From positions 1 through 45,993 of the forward strand of contig JBAZID010000018.1 of assembly GCA_041651995.1 (NCBI GenBank): 45,993 nucleotides of DNA. The letters run 5' to 3'. This DNA comes from Sulfuricella sp. (lineage in GTDB: Bacteria; Pseudomonadota; Gammaproteobacteria; Burkholderiales; Sulfuricellaceae). The notes under the pieces are model-generated. The model was not told the DNA's origin. It did not search any database and saw nothing but the letters and a program-made list of their open reading frames with translations. Of this stretch, positions 25,594-32,817 are shown in pieces (the first letter of the stretch is position 1; every line of letters begins with the position of its first letter). Both the position numbers and the translations under genes were made by a program.

Positions 25594-26418
25594 CTATTCC
25601 GTACCAGGCAGAAGTAGAGGGTTGGGGTATTGTTGCATACGATAAGCGACTGGCGGAATCCTCCCCAAAGACTCATGGGGCCGTTCATGGTTGTAGCGGT
25701 GCATCCAGTCCTCTGTCAGTTTCCTGACTTCGAGCAGTGACTCGAACACATAGCAATCCAGCACCTCGGTTCGATAGGAGCGGTTGAAGCGCTCGATATA
25801 GGCGTTCTGGGTCGGCTTGCCGGGCTGGGTAAACATGAGTTCCACTCCATTGTCTGCAGCCCACTGGGCCAGCGTCTGGCTGACCAGTTCCGGGCCGTTA
25901 TCCAGACGAATCCGCCGCGGTTTGCCTCTGAGTTCCATCAACTCATTCAAGGCCCGCACCACACGCCCTGCCGGCAGGCTGGTGTCGATTTCGATGCGCA
26001 GGGCTTCACGGTTGAATTCGTCGAGTACGTTGAAGGTTCTGAAGCGCCGTCCATTCCACAAGGCGTCGGCCATGAAGTCGCAACTCCAGGTGTCGTTCGG
26101 CGTGCCGCCGGCGACCAAGGGTTGCTTGATTCGTTCTGGCAGTCGTTTCTTGCCCCGGCGAGGCAGGTTGAGCTTGAGTTGGCAGTACACACGCCACAGC
26201 ACCGTCTTGCCCCAAGGCAAGGATCGGAATCGAAAGCTGTCATACAGCAAGCCAAAGCCGTGCCGTGGATTGACTGCCAGATAGGCTTGCATGGCATCAA
26301 TAATTGCCCCGTCGTCGCGTGGCACTGGCCGGTAGTGCAGAACCGAACGTGCCAGGCGTACGGCTTGGCAGGCCCGGCGCTCCGACAAGCCGTGATCATC
26401 CATCAAGGCGCGTGCCAA
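25594..26418 (-). CDS. IS3-family transposase OrfB (DDE integrase domain)
   Basis: 274 aa counted from a TTG; the natural product is probably an OrfAB fusion made by -1 frameshifting, so this frame may not start independently. HTH_21-like N-terminus (SERRACQAVRLARSVLHYRP), then the rve catalytic core with D114 (DTWSCDFMADAL), D173 (RIRLDNGPELVS) and E209 (NAYIERFNRSYRTEVL), the last two 35 residues apart (DD35E), and the C-terminal YNHERPHESLGRIPPVAY. Catalyses transposition. Confidence 0.95.
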   Translation of the reverse strand: MARALMDDHGLSERRACQAVRLARSVLHYRPVPRDDGAIIDAMQAYLAVNPRHGFGLLYDSFRFRSLPWGKTVLWRVYCQLKLNLPRRGKKRLPERIKQPLVAGGTPNDTWSCDFMADALWNGRRFRTFNVLDEFNREALRIEIDTSLPAGRVVRALNELMELRGKPRRIRLDNGPELVSQTLAQWAADNGVELMFTQPGKPTQNAYIERFNRSYRTEVLDCYVFESLLEVRKLTEDWMHRYNHERPHESLGRIPPVAYRMQQYPNPLLLPGTE

Positions 26419-26438
26419 TTCCGCTTTGCGCGACGGGG

Positions 26439-26705
26439 CTAGAGCTTTCGGCTGACAACATCCTGCAGGGCGTTGTGCACCAGCGCCAGATCCGCATACA
26501 TCTTCTTGAGCCGGACATTCTCGGCCTGCAGATTTTTAAGCTGCCGAAGGTGCGATACATCCATGCCGGCGTAGGCTGACTTCCACTTATAGTAGGTGGC
26601 ATCAGAAATGCCATATTTGCGGCAGGTCTCGTTCACCTTGGCGCCAATTTCAACCTCTTTGAGGATGGTGACGATCTGTTGCTCGCTGAATCTCGATTTC
26701 TTCAT
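26439..26705 (-). CDS. IS3-family transposase OrfA (DNA-binding helix-turn-helix)
   Basis: 88 aa, MKKSRFSEQQIVTILKEVE, with the HTH (CRKYGISDATYYKWKSAYAG) and a leucine-zipper-like helix (LRQLKNLQAENVRLKKMYAD). Near its end the sequence CGA-AAG-CTC-TAG contains an A-AAG type slippery site. Slipping back one base gives SRKALAPSRK... and enters the orfB frame, producing the full transposase. A purine-rich AGGAAG stretch lies upstream of the ATG. Confidence 0.95.
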   Translation of the reverse strand: MKKSRFSEQQIVTILKEVEIGAKVNETCRKYGISDATYYKWKSAYAGMDVSHLRQLKNLQAENVRLKKMYADLALVHNALQDVVSRKL

Positions 26706-27027
26706 GTAGAGCTTCCTTTCTGGGGGAAAACTCTACTTCAAATTGGTACGGTTTGGCGAGGAGGCTACAATACAGCCTCGCCAGCATCGGAAAAGCTGGA
26801 TGTCGTACTCACAGCCAGTGAAAAATACATCATTAAGCGAAGTGTTCTTCCGGCGCTACGCGCGTATTGTGAATTTTCGGGTCGGCGATCAATGTCCGGA
26901 CAGGCAAATCTCATGGCAGCTCGATCCGCGACCCACCGCTATTCGCGGCATCCAGTCCCGCCGCGGTCTTGCACTGGCGGCCGTCATCACGCCGCACTTC
27001 GCATAATTTATTGCAAGGAGAAATGAA

Positions 27028-28044
27028 ATGAAAATGAAATTCAGAGCAGCATTGATTTCAGTTGCGTTAGTGGCTGGAATAGTGTCAGGCGCGGCGTATT
27101 CAGGCAATTTGCTCAAAGCCAACGGCGTTAGCACGGAAGCCGACGCCATCTTGTATTACCAGACCATCGACCCAGCCAACCAGAGGTTGACCCAGGCTGC
27201 CTGGAGAGACCTTAATGGCTTTAATGATCCCGGTAATGAAGTCGTTGTGGCAGGGGGGCATTTAAACACCTCTGATCTCGGATTCTGGCGAAGAATCGAG
27301 ATGGTCATCGACAAGCGTCCCGGAAATGTGGGGAATGTTGCGTATACCACTTTCAACTTCGAGAGCGAGCAGGATGCGTTCCTTAACGTAAACGCAAAGT
27401 CCATCGTGAATATGGAATACTCCCCTGGCCCGAATGGCGACCGTATCACCAAGTTCTACATCTACGATGCCGCTGGCAATCGCAAGAACAGCACTTTCTT
27501 TGATCCTGACGTGGCCACGAGAGAAGAACTGTTCTTGCCAAACGGCTGCGCTTCCTGCCACGGTGGTGGGAACAAGGACTTTGCAACCCGTGGCGGCAAG
27601 ACCGGCGGCGGATTTCTTGCGTTTGACTTCAACGTTTTCGGGTACGGAGCGCTGACATCCCGGGCAGATAATGAAGCCAATGTGAAGAAGCTTAATAAAG
27701 GGGTGCTAATGACAAAACCGCCCAGCGCCGTGAAAAGTCTGATAAGCGGGCTCTACGGCGGCACTAAACTGCCGTTGGCCACGCAGAACTCGGCTTACAT
27801 GCCAAGCGACTGGGCTGGCGAGCCAGCACTCTGGAAGGTCGTTGTAACAGATTGTCAGGGCTGCCATACCCTGTCCGAAACTGAAGTACGGAACCTCGAG
27901 TACTGGAAAGATAACGTCGGGTCATTCCGTGAGGAAGTTCTCAAAAAGAAACTCATGCCGAATTCGCCTTATGCAAACAGGCGTTTCTGGAATACGAACA
28001 ATCATCAGATCGTGGAGGATGCACTCAAACGCTTCCGCCCGTGA
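27028..28044 (+). CDS. Exported protein with two c-type heme motifs
   Basis: 338 aa. Signal peptide at about residues 1-23 (AALISVALVAGIVSGAAYSG). Two heme-attachment motifs, C174-x-x-C-H178 (NGCASCHGG) and C276-x-x-C-H280 (DCQGCHTL), imply a periplasmic diheme cytochrome c. The first 165 residues hold no cytochrome motif (GFNDPGNEVVVAGGHLN, FWRRIEMVIDKRPGN) and may be a separate domain. AAGGAG lies 7-12 nt before the ATG. It is bounded by the IS element and a terminator, so appears to be a single-gene unit. The family is not recognised; electron transfer or redox catalysis is likely. Confidence 0.75.
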   Translation: MKMKFRAALISVALVAGIVSGAAYSGNLLKANGVSTEADAILYYQTIDPANQRLTQAAWRDLNGFNDPGNEVVVAGGHLNTSDLGFWRRIEMVIDKRPGNVGNVAYTTFNFESEQDAFLNVNAKSIVNMEYSPGPNGDRITKFYIYDAAGNRKNSTFFDPDVATREELFLPNGCASCHGGGNKDFATRGGKTGGGFLAFDFNVFGYGALTSRADNEANVKKLNKGVLMTKPPSAVKSLISGLYGGTKLPLATQNSAYMPSDWAGEPALWKVVVTDCQGCHTLSETEVRNLEYWKDNVGSFREEVLKKKLMPNSPYANRRFWNTNNHQIVEDALKRFRP

Positions 28045-28098
28045 TCAGTGATCTGAATTAGTCACTGTTCATATCACGGCTCTGTGCCAGGTGTCACT

Positions 28099-28136
28099 AA
28101 ACAGGCGGTTGCTCCGGCAGCCGCCTGTTTTCTTTT
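28099..28136 (+). terminator. Rho-independent terminator after the diheme gene
   Basis: Perfect 10-bp stem AAACAGGCGG / CCGCCTGTTT around a 12-nt loop, followed by TTCTTTT. It lies about 55 nt after the stop codon. Confidence 0.8.
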
Positions 28137-28250
28137 CCAGGGTTTATGGAGCGGCTGGGCTGCGTAGCGCGTCCAGGGTTTAACTTGCCAATAAATGCCT
28201 GCGGAGTATGATTTTCCTCTCTCCGATCACCCGCAAGAAAAAGAGCAAAT

Positions 28251-28529
28251 ATGCTGTTGCTGGGACTTGAACTTGAAACAGGCGGCGCCTTCACTGCTCC
28301 GCCGGAAACGAATTTCATCACCAAAATCGGCCTGGTGCTCTGGGATACCGAATTTGTGCAGCCGGTCGATTTCCTTTCCCCGCTCTTCAAGCCCAATCGC
28401 CCGGCCGGCATTCGCACCCAGTGCGACGTCGATTGCCCGCGCAATTGCGCGAGCTGCAACCTGATTTGCCTGGCCGGCTTCCACGGCATGGTGAATCCAT
28501 TCCGCCGCCGCTCGCCGTTTCCAGGATAA
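28251..28529 (+). pseudogene. N-terminal remnant of a DEDD-type 3'-5' exonuclease
   Basis: The first 50 codons (MLLLGLELETGGAFT, NFITKIGLVLWDTEFVQPVD, FLSPLFKPNRP) look like the start of a DnaQ-type exonuclease with motif I LELETGG. The sequence then turns Cys-rich (QCDVDCPRNCASCNL) with no sign of motifs II or III, and ends after 92 codons. Full-length relatives are about 170-230 aa. It is probably a truncated relic, though a small expressed protein cannot be excluded. An overlapping minus-strand frame exists but resembles nothing I know. Confidence 0.4.
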
Positions 28530-28537
28530 TGCCCGGC

Positions 28538-28957
28538 ATGCGGCAACGTTCTGAAATTCTGACCCTCGAATCCGCCGGTCGCGGCCTTTATGCCTTTACC
28601 GAGCGGGTGGCGCGCTGGGTGGGACAGTCCGGTTTTTCGGACGGCCTGCTGACCCTGTTTGTCCAGCATACTTCCGCCAGCCTCCTGATCCAGGAAAATT
28701 ACGATCCCGATGTGCAGGCTGATCTGGAGCGCTTTTTCGCCAGACTGGTGAAGGATGGCGACCCTCTTTTCGCGCACAGCCTGGAAGGCCCGGACGACAT
28801 GCCGGCGCATGTGCGCGCTGCGCTGACCCAGACCCATCTCTCCATTCCAGTGCGGCAGGGTGTAATGATGCTGGGGTCGTGGCAGGGCATCTATTTGTAC
28901 GAACATCGTTATCAGCCGCAGCAGCGCAGGGTGGCGATCCATTTGATCGGGGAATGA
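28538..28957 (+). CDS. YjbQ/UPF0047 family protein
   Basis: 139 aa, MRQRSEILTLESAGRGLYAF. Family blocks: LLTLFVQHTSASLLIQENYDPDV, HSLEGPDDMPAHVRAAL with the conserved His, and LGSWQGIYLYEHR. YjbQ proteins form small trimers with a metal-like His/Asp site; a weak thiamine-phosphate synthase activity has been reported for some, but the physiological role is unsettled. An in-frame ATG lies three codons upstream at 28529. The stop overlaps the next start (ATGA), so it is coupled to the TlpA-like gene. Confidence 0.92.
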   Translation: MRQRSEILTLESAGRGLYAFTERVARWVGQSGFSDGLLTLFVQHTSASLLIQENYDPDVQADLERFFARLVKDGDPLFAHSLEGPDDMPAHVRAALTQTHLSIPVRQGVMMLGSWQGIYLYEHRYQPQQRRVAIHLIGE

Positions 28958-29820
28958 ATTTGGTGATCAGGAAAAATTTTCTGCGTTTGCTGTTTGCATT
29001 GCTGGGCATCCTGAGTGTGGATGCCGCCCTGGCAGCAGCGTTGAATGACGTGAACGCCGTGCCTCATCTCAATGCCGCCGGGCGCGATGGTTACCTGGCT
29101 TTCCTGCAGGCCGGTCAGCATCGTGCCTTTGCCATCGCGCCAGGCGGCGCCTGGGCCTGGAAGGACGGTGAAGTGACGGCGGACATGGCTGCCGATGCGG
29201 CGTTGCAGTCCTGTCAGAACAGCACGGCTCAAACCTGCGTGCTCTATGCGTTGGACGATCGGGTGGTATTCGATGCGAAAGACTGGAGCACCTTGTGGCG
29301 GCCTTACCGGAACCGGGCCGCGGCCGCAAAAGCCAGCACAGGCAAGGCACGCGGCGAGCGTTTTTTCGATCTTGCCGTCAAATCGCCATCCGGCAAGGCC
29401 ATGAAGCTCTCTGATTTGCGCGGCAAGGTCCTGCTGCTGCATTTCTGGGGAACCTGGTGCCCGCCGTGCCGCAATGAAATGCCTGAATTGCAGAAGCTGC
29501 ACCAGGCACTGGGCGGATCATCCGGCATCCAGATGGTGTTGTTGCAGATGCGCGAGGACCATGGCACTGCCAGCCTGTGGATGGATGCGCAAGGCTTCAA
29601 GCTGCCGCTATTCGATTCCGGCGTGGCGGATGCCGGTTCGGATACCTTGACCCTGGCCAATGGCAAGCAGATTCGCGACCGCGAACTGGCCCGGGTGTTT
29701 CCCACCACCTATGTGCTGGACAAGCACGGAATGGTGGTATTTTCCCATGTTGGACCGGTATCGGGCTGGCTGCAATATCTGCCTTTTTTACGTGATGTGG
29801 CAGCGAAGTCCGGCAAATAG
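28954..29820 (+). CDS. TlpA-like redoxin with an extra N-terminal domain
   Basis: 288 aa from the ATG overlapping the yjbQ stop. Signal peptide at about 1-28 (LLFALLGILSVDAALAAAL). Residues 30-118 form a small domain with the pattern FAIAPGGAWAWKDG, AADAALQSC, TCVLYALDDRVVF and a Cys pair (C87, C95); similar modules occur alone in exported proteins. Residues 135-285 are a TlpA-type redoxin with C169 and C172 (FWGTWCPPCRNEMPELQ) and the cis-Pro FPTTYVLD. Likely a periplasmic thiol-disulfide enzyme. The pairing with yjbQ is unexplained. Confidence 0.85.
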   Translation: MNLVIRKNFLRLLFALLGILSVDAALAAALNDVNAVPHLNAAGRDGYLAFLQAGQHRAFAIAPGGAWAWKDGEVTADMAADAALQSCQNSTAQTCVLYALDDRVVFDAKDWSTLWRPYRNRAAAAKASTGKARGERFFDLAVKSPSGKAMKLSDLRGKVLLLHFWGTWCPPCRNEMPELQKLHQALGGSSGIQMVLLQMREDHGTASLWMDAQGFKLPLFDSGVADAGSDTLTLANGKQIRDRELARVFPTTYVLDKHGMVVFSHVGPVSGWLQYLPFLRDVAAKSGK

Positions 29821-29877
29821 GGAGGAGTGATTCCCGGCGCCGAAAATGAAGCCGGGCGCCGGTCGGGCGGGTTTGTA

Positions 29878-30687
29878 TTATTTTGCAGCCGGCGTTTTGA
29901 GTTCCGGCGTCAGGTGTGGCGCGATCACTTGAAGCAGTTGCCCGAAAACTTTCGGGTTGCCTGCGATGATGTTGCCGCTTGCGAGGTAATTCTCGTTGCC
30001 TTCGAAGTCGCCTACCAGGCCACCGGCTTCCTGCACCAGCAGGCAGCCCGCAGCGATATCCCAGGGCTTCAGGCCAATCTCGAAAAAGCCGTCAAAACGG
30101 CCTGCGGCGGTATAAGCCAGATCGAGTGCGGCCGAGCCCGGACGGCGCAGCCCGGCGGTTTTCTGGATGAGGTCGCGGAACATGCCCATGTAGGCATCGA
30201 TATGGGCGAAGTTGGTATAGGGGAAACCGGTGCCGATCAGCGCGTTTTTGAGATGTGTTTCCTTGGTAACGCGCAGGCGGCGATCGTTGAGGTAGGCGCC
30301 GCGGCCCTTGGTGGCGGTAAAGAGATCGTTTCGGACCGGGTCGTAGATCACCGCCTGGTTCAGAACGCCTTTATGAAGCAGGGCGATAGATACCGCATAT
30401 TGCGGAAAGCTGTGGAGGAAGTTGGTGGTGCCATCGAGCGGATCGATAATCCACTGGTATTCGGATTCGCCGCGAACACCGCTTTCTTCTGCTAAAATTT
30501 CGTGGCTCGGATAGGCTTCCAGCAGGATTTCAATTATCGCGTCTTCTGCGGCGCGATCCACTTCGCTGACAAAATCATTGTGGTTTTTGCTTTTGACCGT
30601 CAGTTTGTCGATGTCGAGAGAGGCGCGGTTGATGATGTTGCCGGCGCGGCGCGCGGCCTTGACCGCGATGGTGAGCATGGGATGCAT
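29878..30687 (-). CDS. suhB: Inositol monophosphatase family protein SuhB
   Basis: 269 aa from MHPMLTIAVKAARRAGNIIN, which matches E. coli SuhB (267 aa) at the N-terminus; the open frame extends upstream into the divergent trmJ but that part is not coding. Mg-binding motifs: E67-E68 (LAEESG), D82 and D85 (WIIDPLDGTTNF), and the C-terminal WDIAAGCLLVQEAGG. Acts on myo-inositol-1-phosphate in vitro; in E. coli SuhB also joins the rRNA antitermination complex. It is divergent from trmJ across 63 nt. Confidence 0.95.
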   Translation of the reverse strand: MHPMLTIAVKAARRAGNIINRASLDIDKLTVKSKNHNDFVSEVDRAAEDAIIEILLEAYPSHEILAEESGVRGESEYQWIIDPLDGTTNFLHSFPQYAVSIALLHKGVLNQAVIYDPVRNDLFTATKGRGAYLNDRRLRVTKETHLKNALIGTGFPYTNFAHIDAYMGMFRDLIQKTAGLRRPGSAALDLAYTAAGRFDGFFEIGLKPWDIAAGCLLVQEAGGLVGDFEGNENYLASGNIIAGNPKVFGQLLQVIAPHLTPELKTPAAK

Positions 30688-30750
30688 AGTGGTTTCGATG
30701 ACTTTTAATGAACAGGAATTTGGCGCTATTTTACATGGGAAAGACCAGTT

Positions 30751-31479
30751 TTGAGTAACTCCGTGCTGGACAACATTCGTGTCGTGCTGAGTCACCCCAG
30801 TCACCCCGGCAATATCGGCGCGGCGGCGCGGGCCATGAAGACCATGGGACTGCACAATCTTTTTCTGGTGAACCCCAGGCAATTTCCCGATGCGATGGCC
30901 GATGCGATGGCCTCCGGCGCGAATGACGTGTTGCAGAATGCCGTGGTCTGCTCCAGCCTGGAGCCTGCCTTGCAGGGCGCGGTGCTGGTAGTGGGGCTGA
31001 CCGCGCGGCACCGCGACCTGTCGCATACCATGTTGACCTTGCGTCAGGCGGCGCCGCAAATACTGGAACGGGCAGGCGAAGCGCCAGTGGCGCTGCTGTT
31101 TGGGACGGAGATGTCCGGGCTGTCCAACACCGAACTGGAAAAATGCCAGCTGCTGATTACCATCCCGGTCAATCCCGAATACAGTTCACTCAATCTGGCT
31201 GCCGCGGTACAAGTGGTGAGTTATGAGTTGCGCACCTGCGGTATCGTGACGGAGCCCATATCAAAAGACTTTCCCCCGGCCGCTTTCGAGGATGTGGAGC
31301 GGCTCTATGAGCATCTGGAGCGCACCCTGATCGAGATTGATTTTCTTGATCCCCTGGATCCGCGGCGCCTGATGACGAGATTGCGGCGCCTGTTTGCCCG
31401 CGCCGGGATGGAAAAGGAAGAAGTAAATATACTGCGGGGAATTTTGACGAAGGCCTGTCGAGGGCGGGTCCCCAAGTAA
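30751..31479 (+). CDS. trmJ: tRNA (cytidine/uridine-2'-O-)-methyltransferase TrmJ
   Basis: 242 aa from a TTG (MSNSVLDNIRVVL); a GTG four codons later (VLDNIRVVL) is an alternative and matches E. coli TrmJ's length better at that end. SPOUT motifs: HPGNIGAAARAMKTMGLHNL, ALLFGTEMSGLSNTEL (motif II) and IPVNPEYSSLNLAAAVQVVSYEL (motif III, knot). Methylates the ribose of position 32 in tRNA anticodon loops. Its neighbour order, trmJ then cysE/isc, is common in proteobacteria. The stop codon abuts the cysE promoter. Confidence 0.95.
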   Translation: MSNSVLDNIRVVLSHPSHPGNIGAAARAMKTMGLHNLFLVNPRQFPDAMADAMASGANDVLQNAVVCSSLEPALQGAVLVVGLTARHRDLSHTMLTLRQAAPQILERAGEAPVALLFGTEMSGLSNTELEKCQLLITIPVNPEYSSLNLAAAVQVVSYELRTCGIVTEPISKDFPPAAFEDVERLYEHLERTLIEIDFLDPLDPRRLMTRLRRLFARAGMEKEEVNILRGILTKACRGRVPK

Positions 31480-31512
31480 ATAGTTGACTAAATCACTTGG
31501 TTATAGAATAAT
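31480..31512 (+). promoter_or_regulatory. cysE promoter with type-1 IscR site
   Basis: -35 TTGACT (31484-31489), 17-nt spacer, -10 AATAAT (31507-31512). Overlapping it, 31480-31504 (ATAGTTGACT-AAATCACTTGG-TTAT) agrees with the type-1 site bound by [2Fe-2S]-IscR (ATASYYGACT...RRSTAT) at all but three or so positions. It implies repression of cysE and perhaps of all downstream genes when Fe-S clusters are sufficient. Confidence 0.65.
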
Positions 31513-31538
31513 GCGATCATTGTATCCTTTTAGACATC

Positions 31539-32291
31539 ATGTTCAAACATCTGCGTGAAGATATTGCAGTGGTGTTCGACCGCGACCCCGCTGCCCGCTC
31601 CCGTTGGGAGGTGTTGACCTCCTACCCCGGCGTGCATGCCGTTCTATTTCATCGCCTGACACATCGTTTGTGGGGGTGGCGGCTTTTCTGGCTGGCGCGG
31701 TTTACCGCGCATTTCGCACGCTGGATAACGGGTATCGAAATTCACCCTGGCGCCAGGATTGGACGGCGCGTGTTCATCGACCATGGCATGGGCGTGGTGA
31801 TCGGGGAAACGGCAGAACTGGGCGATGATGTCACGCTGTATCACGGCGTCACCCTGGGCGGTACCTCATGGAAAAAAGGCAAGCGCCATCCCACGCTCGG
31901 CAAGGGCGTGGTGATCGGCGCCGGAGCCAAGGTTCTGGGTCCGATCCACATTGGCGATGGCGCCAAGATCGGCTCGAATGCGGTGGTGGTAAAGGACGTC
32001 CCAGCGGGTGCCACGGCGGTGGGTATCCCGGCACGCATTCTGGATGGCGAACAGGCCGAAAAGCGGGAAAGCCAGGCCACAATAATGGGGTTTTCCGCCT
32101 ATGCCATCAGCGAGGACATGAATGATCCCATGGTCAAGGCGGTGCATAGCCTGCTGGATCATACGGTGATAACCGACCATCGTATCCAGCAGATACTGGA
32201 TCATCTCTCTCGTCTTGGGGTGGAAATCAGCGATGCTGAAAAGGATACGGAAAAGTTCGATGTCAGTTATTTGAATAAAATAGTTGACTAA
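31539..32291 (+). CDS. cysE: Serine O-acetyltransferase
   Basis: 250 aa. Acetylates L-serine with acetyl-CoA, the first step of cysteine synthesis. N-terminal helical domain with MFKHLREDIAVVFDRDPAAR, then the left-handed beta-helix of hexapeptide repeats: GIEIHPGARIGRRVFIDHGM, VIGETAELGDDVTLYHGVTL (catalytic Asp/His region), KRHPTLGKGVVIGAGAKVLG and VVVKDVPAGATAVGIPARIL. The last codons (KIVD-stop) coincide with the iscR promoter. It sits at the head of the isc cluster, supplying the cysteine that the two desulfurases downstream consume. Confidence 0.96.
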   Translation: MFKHLREDIAVVFDRDPAARSRWEVLTSYPGVHAVLFHRLTHRLWGWRLFWLARFTAHFARWITGIEIHPGARIGRRVFIDHGMGVVIGETAELGDDVTLYHGVTLGGTSWKKGKRHPTLGKGVVIGAGAKVLGPIHIGDGAKIGSNAVVVKDVPAGATAVGIPARILDGEQAEKRESQATIMGFSAYAISEDMNDPMVKAVHSLLDHTVITDHRIQQILDHLSRLGVEISDAEKDTEKFDVSYLNKIVD

Positions 32292-32312
32292 AATGGTATG
32301 GTTTAATATAGT
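32280..32312 (+). promoter_or_regulatory. iscR promoter with type-1 IscR site, overlapping the cysE stop
   Basis: -35 TTGACT (32284-32289), exact 17-nt spacer, -10 TATAGT (32307-32312). The 32280-32304 segment (ATAGTTGACTAAAATGG...) shares its first 13 bases with the cysE promoter and fits the type-1 IscR motif well. The -35 lies over the cysE codons VD and stop. Expected to mediate IscR autorepression. Confidence 0.7.
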
Positions 32313-32347
32313 GTTTGCAAGATGTACCCATTACAAAGAGGCTAAAC

Positions 32348-32815
32348 ATGCGTTTGACCACCAAAGGACGTTTTGCGGTAACGGCGATGATTGATCTGGC
32401 CATGCGTCATGGCGAGGGGCCGGTCACCCTGGCCGGGATCAGCGATCGGCAACGAATTTCCTTGTCATATCTGGAGCAGCTTTTCGGCAAGCTGAGACGT
32501 TACGGCCTGGTTGAGAGCGTGCGCGGTCCGGGTGGCGGTTATTGTCTGGCCATGGGGCTGGAAGGGATTACCGTGGCGGATATTATCCAGGCGGTGGATG
32601 AGCCGATTGACGCTACCAAGTGTGGCGGTTTGGGCAATTGCCACGATGATCTTCCCTGTATGACGCATGATCTGTGGACCAATCTCAATGTGAAAATTTT
32701 CGATTATCTGCAATCCGTGAATCTGGCCCAGCTGGTCGCTTCGCAACAGGGAAGCAAGCATCAGACACATTTGGATCATCGTTTCAAGCATGGCGAGGCG
32801 GCGCTTCTGTCGTGA
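32348..32815 (+). CDS. iscR: Fe-S cluster-sensing regulator IscR
   Basis: 155 aa from MRLTTKGRFAVTAMIDLAMR. Rrf2 winged helix (about residues 1-75) with SLSYLEQLFGKLRRYGLVES and VRGPGGGYCLA. The cluster ligands match E. coli exactly: C92, C98, C104 and H107 in KCGGLGNCHDDLPCMTHDLW. With a [2Fe-2S] cluster it represses type-1 promoters; without it, it acts on type-2 sites. The upstream GTG/other start at 32315 is unlikely because it overlaps the promoter region. It is followed 2 nt later by the first desulfurase gene. Confidence 0.97.
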   Translation: MRLTTKGRFAVTAMIDLAMRHGEGPVTLAGISDRQRISLSYLEQLFGKLRRYGLVESVRGPGGGYCLAMGLEGITVADIIQAVDEPIDATKCGGLGNCHDDLPCMTHDLWTNLNVKIFDYLQSVNLAQLVASQQGSKHQTHLDHRFKHGEAALLS

Positions 32816-32817
32816 TC

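Larger units (their letters stand above)
25581..26769 (-). mobile_element. IS3-family insertion sequence (IS407-group-like), complete
   Basis: 1189 bp. Ends are 26-bp inverted repeats with three mismatches: left TGTAGCCTCCTCGCTATTCC..., right (reverse complement) TGTAGCCTCCTCGCCAAACC..., both ending CGTACCA. Flanked by a 4-bp direct duplication ATAC (25577-25580 and 26770-26773), as produced by IS407-type transposition. It contains orfA and orfB in the -1 relation. Intact ends, duplication and frames indicate a fairly recent, possibly active copy. Confidence 0.95.

Noticed and set aside
26774..27027. Possible gene between the IS element and the diheme gene
   Set aside because: Frames here have no ribosome site, run into the IS or the diheme gene, and show no recognisable protein pattern.
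28227..28484. Minus-strand 85-codon frame overlapping the exonuclease remnant
   Set aside because: No recognisable family and no ribosome site; the plus-strand exonuclease-like reading explains the region better.
29835..29870. CGGCGCC...GGCGCCG inverted repeat between the convergent TlpA-like and suhB genes as a bidirectional terminator
   Set aside because: Can form a 7-bp stem, but lacks a T-run on either side; the position is suggestive, the evidence weak.
30735..30758. Seven-codon frame (ATG to TAA) overlapping the trmJ TTG start, possibly a leader peptide
   Set aside because: Too short to test, no ribosome site or regulatory codon pattern; noted only because it overlaps a non-ATG start.
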